DNA of 64,000 nt, from contig CM046442.1 of the NCBI GenBank assembly GCA_025506515.1, positions 65,798,438 through 65,862,437 of the forward strand. Reading direction: 5' to 3'. Origin of the DNA: Flaveria trinervia (taxonomy: Eukaryota > Streptophyta > Magnoliopsida > Asterales > Asteraceae). Made by a program: the position numbers and the translations under genes. The notes under the pieces are model-generated. The model saw only the letters and a program-made list of their open reading frames with translations, did not search any database and was not told the origin of the DNA. Shown one piece after another: positions 32,988 through 42,789 of the stretch; positions within the stretch are counted from its first letter, which is position 1, and every line of letters starts with the position of its first letter.

Positions 32988-33695
32988 TGTTCATACATGT
33001 ATGTCCCTAGATCATGATATGTGATGTAATAGATCTTGTTTGGTATGATTGATGAAATGATATTGATTGTTTGTTAGTTATAATGTTTAATGTTTCATTA
33101 TGAGTCGACATTGAATTGGTTAATTAGGTTAGTGATTACTTGAATGATTACACATAATGTTTATTAATTAATTCATTCAAACTTAACAAAATGAAGTTCT
33201 CATGCGAATGGCTCATGCGAATGAACCATACGCATGAATAACTTCACACAATTGACTCAGTCGCATGACTGAACCAGGAGACTGGATCAGTCGTACGATT
33301 GTAACATAAGATTGGCTCAGTCGCACGACTGAACACTCAGTCGTACGAATGAATCAACCGCATGGTTCAATCGCACGACTGAACCAGAATAATGATTCAG
33401 TCGCACGATTGAATAATACCAACCTATAAATACAACTCAATTTGTGAAAAAGAGTGACTCTCGATCAATTACGATTCCAGACGTACCCTAGCCATCCAGA
33501 AACCTCCCAATTCGTTCTCCAGGTCATAGAACACATTAGATCGATTCCCAATCGATTTCTAACGTTAGTTTCAATTCTTGATTGATTCTTCGTGTGTTCT
33601 CACTGATTGGATTGCCATCAAATAGGATTCCGCACTATTTGATCTGGTTTACACGTTAATCTCTAGGTATTTCGGTCAAATACCAGGTCCTAACA
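32988..33695 (+). repeat. left (5') LTR of C4
   Basis: 708 bp, TGTTCATACATG to GGTCCTAACA, matching 46217-46920 closely. At 33190-33415 it has at least six 14-base words of the form CAGTCGCACGACTG or CATTCGTACGAATG, just upstream of the TATA box CCTATAAATA at 33423. The transcript would start near 33455. Confidence 0.92.
33423..33432 (+). promoter_or_regulatory. TATA box of the C4 LTR
   Basis: CCTATAAATA about 435 bp into the LTR, immediately after the palindromic word cluster. The same box is at about 46653 in the right LTR. Confidence 0.6.
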
Positions 33696-33697
33696 AG

Positions 33698-33709
33698 TGG
33701 TATCAAAGC
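33698..33709 (+). other. primer-binding site of C4 (initiator-Met type)
   Basis: TGGTATCAAAGC two bases after the LTR end; one base away from the tRNA-iMet complement. Confidence 0.87.
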
Positions 33710-34202
33710 TTTGGCTCTTGATTAAGTGTGATTCAATCAAGATTGATAAAAAGTTTGTGTTTTTGCACTAGAAACGCAATCTTTTGTGTCAAAAGTGATC
33801 TTGGACGTTCCCCGCTCATCAAAGTTTGGTTTCTACGGACTTAGGCAATTCACCCTGCGAAAGTTCGAATTTTTACGGCTAAAACACGTTTAACCTAGAA
33901 ATTTTCACATAACAGCAGCTTCGGTCGCACGAGTGAGCTATTCGCACGACTGGACTCATTCGCATTGCTCATTCGCACGATTAGACATAGTCGTATCTCC
34001 ATTCGTACGATTGAACCGTTCGGTCGCACGGTTCATACGCATCAGATTCACTCGCACAACTGAGCTAATCACTTAGTTCAGCCGCACGATTGAACCAGTC
34101 GTAGAGTTCATACGCACGACTGAGTGTTCATAGCACGCCCAGTCCATTCGCACCTTCAGTTGGCCGAGTGAAAATTGCTTATTAGACTTAAAGTTATTTA
34201 CA
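33710..34202 (+). repeat. C4 leader with self-complementary word array
   Basis: Untranslated leader between the primer site and gag. From about 33920 to 34160 it is again full of TCGCACGA-type words: GGTCGCACGAGTG, ATTCGCACGACTGG, ATTCGCACGATTAG, ATTCGTACGATTG, CGCACGACTGAGTG. The leader is where copia genomic RNA normally carries dimerisation and packaging signals, which makes the presence of the LTR vocabulary here notable. Confidence 0.75.
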
Positions 34203-37030
34203 ATGGAAGATCAAATGTCAGCCTTTACTACTGGGAAGGACTCTAGGATCCAGAACCTGCTGTTACTTGAGAGTGAGGTGGGTAATCATAATAAACCACC
34301 AAAGCTTTTAATGTTAGATGAGTTTCCCCACTGGAAACAACGTTTTGAGATCTACCTCAATGGAGTGGATCCGAATCTATGGGAGGCCATCGAGATTGGA
34401 TATAGTACACCGGTGGGAGCCGATGGAGTAAAGTTAACCTTAGGAGGGATGACAGACGCGCAGAAAGTCAAATATAATGCAGAGAAGAGGGTCTATGCAT
34501 TGATTACACAGTCTATCCCTAAAGAGATATTCCACCAGTACTCAGAGAATAAGCAGTCCAAGAAACTATGGGATGAGCTAGAGAAAAGGTACGACGGGAA
34601 TGCCTCGTTGAAGGCAATCAAGGCTAAGGAGTTAAAGAAGGAATTCGACAACTTCTCATCGATGGGAAACGAGAGTTTGGATGATGTTATAGATAGATTC
34701 TACCATTGATGAGTGAACTGCATACACATGGAGTGGCTACTACCATGGAAGAGAAAGTTAATAATTTTGCAGACGGATTGCCTGAAAAATGGGTTTCATT
34801 CGTGTCTAATCTTAGACAGAATGGAATGCTGTCAAAACTGGATATTAATGACTTCATTCTGAAGTTGCAGAAGAATCACTTAGAATGAAGTACAGAGCTC
34901 AGAAGTCTACGTACATTCAAAATCCAGCTTTATACAATGCCACTCCTCAAGCTAAGACATCTGGAGCACCCCTCCAGACTGCATTCGTGTCTAGCTCATC
35001 GAGTCCTACACATGCACCTGCTCAGGTTCAGAAACGTCAGGGTCTTCTTGTACCCAATACATTGGATCTGAAGCGAATGCTACTAGACTGAAGACCGAGA
35101 ACCTCGGTAATGTGACTGTGGAAGTAGCTCGAGAGCACATGGATCTATTGGCAGCAATGGTCCAGTCCTATGATGAACTTGTTGCTAGAAAGATTGGAAA
35201 CTGCCATCTGGCAGACGAGGACTACGAGCAGGTGGACGAAATGGAGCTTGAGAGAATGGATATAATGTGGGCCTTAGCAAGTGCTGTCGGAGGGCTAAGA
35301 AGTTTGTGAAAAAGACTGGACAGAACTTGGTTGCTACTAAGGATACCACCTTTGGCTTCGACAAGAGTAAAGTGACCTGCTTTAACTGTGGTGAAATGGG
35401 GCACTTCAAGAGAGAATGTGTGAAGCCAAAGAAGACTGGGAACGGGAAACCGTTCTCATCCTCACTCGTCTAGACAAACAAACTACCAGTTCTACTTCCT
35501 CAAACAAGGACTCAAAAGCCTTGACTGCTCATGTTGATGAATGACAGGATTGGAGCTTTAGGTTTCTCTCACCAGGGGAATCAAACATTGCAAATGTAGA
35601 AGATATTGACAGTGATTCCGCTAGTGAAGGAGATCTAGCAGTTGAGATAGCAATGTCACATAGTGAAGAAGCAACTGCAACCGAGGTCAGTTACAAGCCA
35701 AAAGTGGAGACCCATGTCAGAGACAGAAAAGACAGAAGCAAAGAATCAGAATCATCTGATACTGCATTGATGGCAAACGCTTCTGAATCAGCTCAGGTAA
35801 GTACTACTGACACAATGTTTAATAATCATGCTTGTTCTGATTGTGATGCCTTTAGGAATAGCATAGATGCTAAATTTGCTAGGTTATTAGATCATAATGA
35901 TAACTTGATAAAAGATTTGCATCTATGCACTGAGGCTAGTAGGGTATTAAAACAAAATGAGCTCAGTTATAAAGAAAAGATAGACTTTTGACTAAACAGC
36001 TTAGGGAAACCAAAGTAGTTGCCTTTAATCAAGCTAATGACATTAGGTATTATCTAAACTCCCTAGAAGACACTAAGAAGCAAAAGGCAGTTCTAGAAGT
36101 AGAAGTAAATTCACTAAAACAGAAACTGCATAGTTGGACTAGTTCGTCGCACATAGTCCAACACTTAGTGAAAGAAAGGAACAACGGGAAGGGACTGGGT
36201 TATAAAGTGGTTCCGCCACCACCTGAGACTTTGATGAACACTAAAACTAGACTTGTAAATAGTAATCCCATCAAGGATCATGTAGTGTCTACTCCTCTTG
36301 TTAGTGATCCAGATTCCTTATGTTCATCTATTGACACTGGAAACAAACAAAAGGAGACCACTTCAAAGGCAAAGGGTAAATTGCCTTGTGTTAATCTGGA
36401 AAAGGAATTTGAAAAGGTTAACTTAAAGTCAGGTTCAAACAAAGTCAAATCAGAACCTAAAAGGGCTTTTAAGGATAATCTTTCACATACTTCAAGTCAA
36501 AGACCAATTAACCAAAAAGAAAAGGATGTCAAACAGGTTAAATCAGTTAATTTTGTTAAACCAGCAGACACATCAAAAGAACTAGAGTCAAAACCTAAAG
36601 TGAGTGATGTTACTAGAGTGTCACACACGTCTCCACAAAGACAGTTTAATCATAAAGTTGATAGCAGGGCGTGCTACAACTGTGGAGAATGTGGACACAT
36701 TGCTTCCTACTGTCCTTATTATCAGACACCTAGGAAGAAGATTGCACTTCAGGACTCAAAACCTAGGGATTCTAAGAGGAGCTCTTTAACTCCACCTAGA
36801 CGAACTAGTGAACAGAAAGTTCAATCCGTTAGCCAGTCGACTGTTTATCACAAACAGGCATTGCACAATCTGGCTTATGGAAAGAGAAGTCAACCTCTGT
36901 GGCTGATAATGATGACAAGGAGGAACCTGAGCTACCCTCACCTTCTAAGGGTCAATGGGTTGAATTTCTGATGTGTGATGCCTCTGGGAAACCCAAGCCA
37001 GTAAAGGCTTGGGTTCCTAACCTAAACTAA
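34203..37030 (+). pseudogene. gag of C4, long, two zinc knuckles
   Basis: Start ATG 34203 (MEDQMSAFTTGKDS) after the leader. The capsid-like domain has DEFPHWKQRFEIYLNG, KLWDELEKRYDG and LPEKWVSFV. One-base shifts lie near 34705 and 34885 and others near 35090 and 35270. The first knuckle, CFNCGEMGHFKREC, is at about 35380-35420 and is intact. A coiled acidic and Lys-rich part follows (35653-36600). The second knuckle, CYNCGECGHIASYC (36676-36717), is also intact. The gag stop TAA is at 37028 after WVPNLN. It has the same plan as C2 and C3, and gag and pol are in one frame here. Gag would form the particle that encloses the genomic RNA. Confidence 0.87.
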
Positions 37031-37051
37031 TCCTTTACCTTGTATGTGCAG
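37021..37051 (+). promoter_or_regulatory. gag stop with splice-acceptor-like motif, C4
   Basis: CTAAACTAA with the gag stop is followed by TCCTTTACCTTG and TATGTGCAG/G. A branch-point-like CTAA, a pyrimidine-rich stretch and a CAG/G end fit a plant 3' splice site. Gag and pol share a frame here, so only the stop separates them; read-through is an alternative. Confidence 0.4.
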
Positions 37052-37680
37052 GTTGTTCAATACAGTGCTGAAACTAACACGTGGATAGTAGACAGCGGAG
37101 CATCCAGGCACATGACAGGAAACAGAGCTCTTTTATCAAATGTCAAACAATAAAAGGAGGGCATGTTTCGTTTGCTGGAAACAAGGGAGGATATATCACA
37201 GCTCAGGGAGAAGTTGGAAATCAGAAAGTTAAGTTTGATAGGGTGAACTATGTTCAGCAACTTCAAAACAACTTACTCTCTATTTCTCAAATATGTGATA
37301 AGGAATTTAAAGTCATCTTCGACAACAAGAGGTGTTACGTACTGAAGAAAGACTACGTGATCCCAGAGGACCAAGTTTTGATGACTGCTTCAAGATATAA
37401 AGATCTTTATATCTTGGATCTGTCAACAGCTTCTACAATGGATCATGAGGTTCAGGTTTTCTATCCAAAGCTACTGAAAAAGACTCCATCTCCTGGCATA
37501 GGGGAATGGGACACATCAGTCAAAGGAAGATGAATCACTTGATTCAGAAGGATCTGGTGAGAGGTGTAAATGTCAAGAACTTTCAGCTTCCTGATTTCTA
37601 TATAGCTTGCAAGAAAGGTAAACAGACAAAGAAGTCTCATAAGGAAAAGAAGTTAATTCAATAGAACTTCCTCTTGAACT
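37052..37680 (+). pseudogene. protease and pre-integrase region of C4
   Basis: TWIVDSGASRHMTGN at about 37080 has the Asp-Ser-Gly site. A frameshift near 37140 moves to the frame with KGGHVSFAGNKGGYI, YVQQLQNNLLSISQICDK and the remainder to 37533. The WH.RLGH block near 37500 is distorted by a further shift (GIGEWDTSVKGR), and the CxxC of the integrase head near 37605 has lost its first half. Confidence 0.82.
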
Positions 37681-38910
37681 TCTACACATGGATCTGTTTG
37701 GTCCAATCAGTACAAAGAGCATTGCAGGCGACTTGTACTGTTTTGTGGTCACCGATGACTACTCAAGGTTCACTTGGGTAATGTTTCTGAAATCCAAATC
37801 AGAAACATTTGAATCATTCAAGGAGTTGTAACCACACTGGAATCTCTTTACAAGCTGAAAGTTAGACAAGTACCCTCAGACAACGGAACGAAATTCAAGA
37901 ACCATTGGATGGAGGAATACTGCAAGGAAGAGGGGATTGTGCATCAATTCACTTCTGCTTACACACCTCAGATGAATGGGGTTGCTGAGAGAAAGAACAG
38001 GAGCTTGATAGAGACAGCACGGACTATGCTGGCAGACTCGAAACTGCCTATCCAATTCTGGAATGAGGCAGTGGCAAATGCATGTTATACACTGAATCGA
38101 GTCCTAATAGTCAAGCGCCACGGAAAAACATGTTACGAGCTACTACAAAGACGCAAACCGAACTTGGAGTATCTCGAACCATTTGGGGCGCCGTGCACAC
38201 TTGAAGAAGACGCAAGAAGGTAAATTAGCGAGAAGGCAGATGAAGGCATATTCTAGGATACAACATACCTAACAAACGAGTTTACAATAACTCAACAGGT
38301 CTAGTAGAAGTTTGGTGTAATGTTGATGTTCAACCATTCACCACACCACCTACTAGCAAAGGACTCGCCTACTTCTTTGACTATGATGGATTCTTCAAGT
38401 CATTCAACATTCCTCTCTCTCCCTCAGATGACGAATTAGCTACACGAATGATGTATGATAGCTTGAATCCACCAACATCTAGCTCACAGGGAGAATCATC
38501 TACTCATTCAGGGGGAGTAATCGACGACAGTGACACCTCCTCTGAAAATGAAGCTGAAGAAGATTCCAGAACAGTCAGGAGGAACAGGTTCCAGTTCCTG
38601 AAAGTCCACAAGCATCTACCAGTGGTGCACCTTCGATGTCAGAGCCTCAAACTCCACTACCTCAGATGAAGAACCAAATGTTCATCATCTTGGCTTGAGG
38701 TAGCTCTTCCTACTACTCCAGGATCACGTCTAAACGTTTATCATCCCTTAGACAATGTCATTGGGGATGTCCGATCAGGAGTACAAACCCGAAATCAGCT
38801 GTACTCAGCTGATTATGCCTCTGTTATGGAAAAGGGATATATCCATGATGGTGCCTATCAGTGTTTGTCTCACAGGTTGAGCCAAAATATGTCAGTGAAG
38901 CACTAAATGA
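37681..38910 (+). pseudogene. integrase of C4 and linker
   Basis: LLHMDLFGPISTKSIAGD carries the first Asp (about 37685), VPSDNGTKFKNHWM the second (about 37875), and MNGVAERKNRSLIETA the Glu (about 37980). All three acidic residues are present, but frameshifts occur near 37830 and 37860. After LEPFGAPC the frame is lost near 38200, and the core-to-RT linker (38224-38900) has stops. The linker keeps SGVQTRNQLYSAD-like residues near 38780, the usual approach to RT. Confidence 0.85.
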
Positions 38911-40432
38911 TGAGGGTGGGTGAGTGCAATGCAAGAGAACTTCTTCAGTTCAAGAAGTTAGGTGTATGGTCTCTGGTTGATAGACCTAAAGGTGCTAAGG
39001 TCATTGGCACCAAATGGGTTTTAAAATGCAAGAAAGATGACCAAGGGGTCATTATCAGGAACAAGCTGACTGGTTGTTCAGGGATTTCGCCAAGTCGAGG
39101 GAATTGAATACAATGAGGTATTTGCACCCGTGGCAAGGATGGAAGCCATTCGTATCTTCCTTGCCTATGCATCGTACATGAAGATTAAAGTCTATCAATT
39201 AGATGTGAAGAGTGCATTTCTTCATGGGGAAATTAGAGAAACAATTATGTCAGTCAACCCGAGGGATTTGAAGATCCTTATCATCGGGATAGAGTCTACA
39301 AGCTCGACAAGGCTTTATACGGGCTTCATCAAGCTCCAGAGCTTGGTATGAGAAACTCTCGACTCATCTTGTGAAACACGGCTTTCGCAGGGGAGTCATT
39401 GACTGCACGCTGTTCATTAAAGAAAAAGATGGCGACCTACTGCTCGTACAAATCTATGTTGATGACATAATTTTTGGTTCAAAGCACGAAGAGTTATGCA
39501 AAGAATTTGAAGCAGTTATGCAGAAAGAGTTTGAGATGAGTGTTATGGGGGAGATGAAGTTCTTTCTCGGGCTACAGGTGGATCAAACACCAAATGGGAT
39601 CTTCTACATCAGACCAAGTACGTAAGAGACATTCTCAATCACTTTGACATGGAGAATGCATCTGCTGCAGGTACTCCACTGGCTACGAATCACGACATAG
39701 CCCCTGATGAAAATGGAGATCTGGTGGATGCCACGATGTACCGAGGAATGATTGGATCCCTCATGTATCTCACTGCCTCTAGACCTGATATCATGTATGC
39801 GACATGTTTATGTTCTAGATATCAGGCTAAACCTAAGGTCAATCATCTGATTGGGGTCAAAAGGATTTTTCGCTATCTAAAGGGTACACCCACACTGGGG
39901 TTGTGGTATCCTCATGATGATGATTTTGAGCTCACGGCGTATAGTGACTCGGACTACGGAGGCTGCAAGATGAACTACAAGTCTACATCAGCAGGGTGTC
40001 AATTCTTGGGAGAAGATTAATTACCTGGCAGTGTAAGAAGCAGACATCGGTTGCATTGTCAACCTGTGAAGCCGAATATGTTGCTGCTGCAAGTTGCTGT
40101 TCACAAATCATCTGGATTCAACAGCAAATGCGGGATTACGGTTTAACGTTCCATCTACTCCTATTTTTGTAGATAACTCTGCTGCAATTACAGTAACTAA
40201 AAATCCGGTCCAACATCCTAAGACCAAACATATCGGTATTAAATATCACTTCATACGAGATTGTTTCGAAAAGAACTTAATTGATGTGGTAAAAATTAAT
40301 ACGGATTTTCAACGCGCTGACCTCTATACTAAAGCCTTTGATAAACCACGTTTTCAATATCTGCTAGAGGTCAACGGCGTTAAAAGAGAAGTGATGTTAT
40401 TCCTGATGATGATCATGTGTAGTCCGATGTAG
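38911..40432 (+). pseudogene. RT and RNase H of C4
   Basis: RT begins with WSLVDRPKGAKVIGTKWVLK (about 38960). A frameshift near 39070 precedes the palm: VYQLDVKSAFLHGEI (39190) and LLVQIYVDDIIFGSK (39440), with YVDD intact. GDLVDATMYRGMIGSLMYL and ASRPDIMYA follow, then RNase H with AYSDSDYGGC, CEAEYVAAA, VDNSAAI and HPKTKHIGIKYHFIRD. The acidic residues of RNase H are present. Breaks are near 39070, 39340, 39610 and 40020. The frame ends with a TAG at 40430. Confidence 0.87.
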
Positions 40433-42789
40433 TTTAGTTAATTTTTCTTTTTTATTTTCTTTTATTTGTTTATTTTAGTCTGTTTAAATTAAACTCATGT
40501 TATTCTGCTGTTTTATAAAATCCTAAAAAATTAAACCAGGTTTGATTTTAGTATTTTAGGGGGAGAATAAGTCAGCAAGCAACATTAAAAAAAAGAAAAA
40601 AAATAAAGAAAAGGAAACCGAGGGAGAAGGAGTGGAAAGCTGATACAAGGTAGATCGTATCTGTGATACCGATTCAAACCCTTTGGAATATGATAGTACA
40701 CAGGAACAAGTCAAGAGGGATTTAAAATCCTATTTAGAAAAGATGACAAAAAAATTCAAAGTATAAGTCTGTGTAGTCTAAGCAATATAAAAGGGAAGAT
40801 GATAGAAAAACTGGTAACTCCTAAGGTAACACAATGAGAGTAGACCTAGAGGTTGCTAGACACAATTGATATGTCGGTAGATTCAACACAATAGATGATT
40901 AGACCGGACTGGTGATCTCAAGATCAAATAAACTGTTCAACTGACTGTGGGTTCCATCTTATCACTGGTAAGATAAGCATAACCTAGATATTCTAGAATT
41001 CATGGTGTTTGCCGCCTCTTTGTTGTGCGATGGCACTGACCTGAGGACTCGTTTCTCTATGAAAGATCTAAGAATATCTCTTCTTGTAACAATACCCGTA
41101 GACCGCTCAAAAGCTCCTGAGGGATGTTGATACCATATAAGTGTGGGATCCACAAATGTTCGTTGAATTAAATAAACCAAAAACAATCACCGGTTTGAGT
41201 CAAGAGTATGTGTATGGATTTAAGTGGACAAACATATTGACAATCATTGTGGCTGCAATTCTTGAAAGTTCAAATCAATGTGGTAATCTAAGAGTTCCAG
41301 TATGATTCCCTAAAGCTGCTGATGACTCTGGATGAACACCAAGAATTGAGCATCGAAAGAGTTGATAACAAGTCCCAAATGATTTGATGTTCCTGTATGA
41401 TTCCAAAATTGAATTGGTCCAGGTGTGGTCAATCTAAGTTGAAGCTTTCGATTCCGGAACCAAATCCCGTAGATTTCCATCTTAGGGTTTTATCTCTCAC
41501 AAAAGTCCAAAAACAAATTTTATTTGTGTATTTAGTTTAAGTTTCTAGTTTAATTTTAGTGTGTGTCTGTCGGACTACATCAGGAAAATCAGAATGGAAT
41601 TAACTCACCGAAAGGGTCATGTCTGAGAGGCCACATGTTTTTCAAAGTTTAAAGAGTCACGTCAAAGGTGACAACGTGTTTAAAAGAGTCACGTCTGAGG
41701 TGACTGAATTGGTTAAGAGCTTATAATGTTATTGTCAAAAGTTAAAAGGGTCTTAAAAGTAAAATGTTCAAAATGACTGTAAACTCACTAAGTGTGACCC
41801 ATTCGCACGATTGGATCATGGTTATGGACCAACTATGCGAATGGCTCCCAATCGGCCGAATGGACATGAGAATGATCCATTCGACCGAATAGAAGGGGGA
41901 GAATGAAGCAGTCGACCGACTGAGGCTCAGTCGGTCAACTGAAGATGCGAATGAAAGAGACCGAATGAGGAAGTCGACCGACTGAGACTCAGTCGGCCGA
42001 CTGAATGCGATTGACTAGGCCAATCGTACGACTGAGACTCAGTCGCCCGAATGAACTGAGCGAATGAGGCCAGTCGGCCTATTGAACTTAGGTTCAAATT
42101 TAAGGGCCTCAGTCGATCGCATGTTCCTCATCACACCAAAATCGCACCCAAATCGCATTCTTCCCGTTACTCTGCCAAAAATTGCTACAGATCCGGATTT
42201 ACATTGTTGTTGAGTTTCTTACATTCGAGTGACGATTTTACAGGTACATTACTCTTGAATCTTACCAAAATCAGAAGATTAAGAACCTACATAAGAGACA
42301 CTCGATTGAATCAAGAACCAAACTGTGAAATGACCTAATCACCTCCGTAAACTAAGCAAAGTGTTACAATTAAGTTTAATAGGTTATTAGTGACCAGTAG
42401 GCGAGTCTAATGGACCATTAAACACTGTTAAATGACTTAAATTGGTCAAGATTCGACCCACAGGCGATCGAACACTGGGGCAAGCGACTGGTCGTTCGAA
42501 TGAACTCCAGTCGCACGATTGAACCTTGCGATTGGGTCATTCGGCCGAATGAACCACCCGAATGAGTTCAGTCGGCCGACTGAAACAATCGAAGACTCAG
42601 TCGGCAGATTGAACTCAATCGCATGTCTCATTCAACCGAATGAACTCAGTCGTACTTAAGAACAACCGAATGACTCCAGTCGCATGATTCATTCGCATGA
42701 ATGAATCAGAATGGAAGTGAAACACTACACTTAGAACTGAATTCTGATGTATTATGTACTAATGATCATGTGTTTTTGTTTCAGGAAAA
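40433..42789 (+). repeat. pol-eORF spacer of C4 with dense palindromic words
   Basis: 2.36 kb without coding signal. The first part is A/T rich; 41640-41710 has three GTCACGTC/GGTGAC blocks. From about 41800 to 42710 it is dense in words such as GTCGACCGACTGAG, CAGTCGGCCGACTG, CATTCGACCGAAT and CAATCGTACGACTG, general form A(G/T)TCG-NN-CGA(C/A)T. Many are perfect or near-perfect palindromes of 12 to 14 bases. It sits at the same place as the spacers of C2 and C3, with different words. Confidence 0.8.
40558..40567 (+). other. internal polypurine tract after C4 pol
   Basis: AGGGGGAGAA about 125 bp after the pol stop. It looks like the GGGGGAG tract that in C2 and C3 touches the 3' LTR, but here it lies 5.6 kb upstream of the right LTR. 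The bases next to that LTR (GATCTAGGTCCAAGGTT) are only weakly purine-rich. A role as a second plus-strand primer is possible, not shown. Confidence 0.45.

Noticed and set aside
33190..34160. CRISPR-like array
   Set aside because: The repeated words are 14 bases, irregularly spaced and lie in a plant retrotransposon LTR and leader; no uniform spacers and no cas genes.
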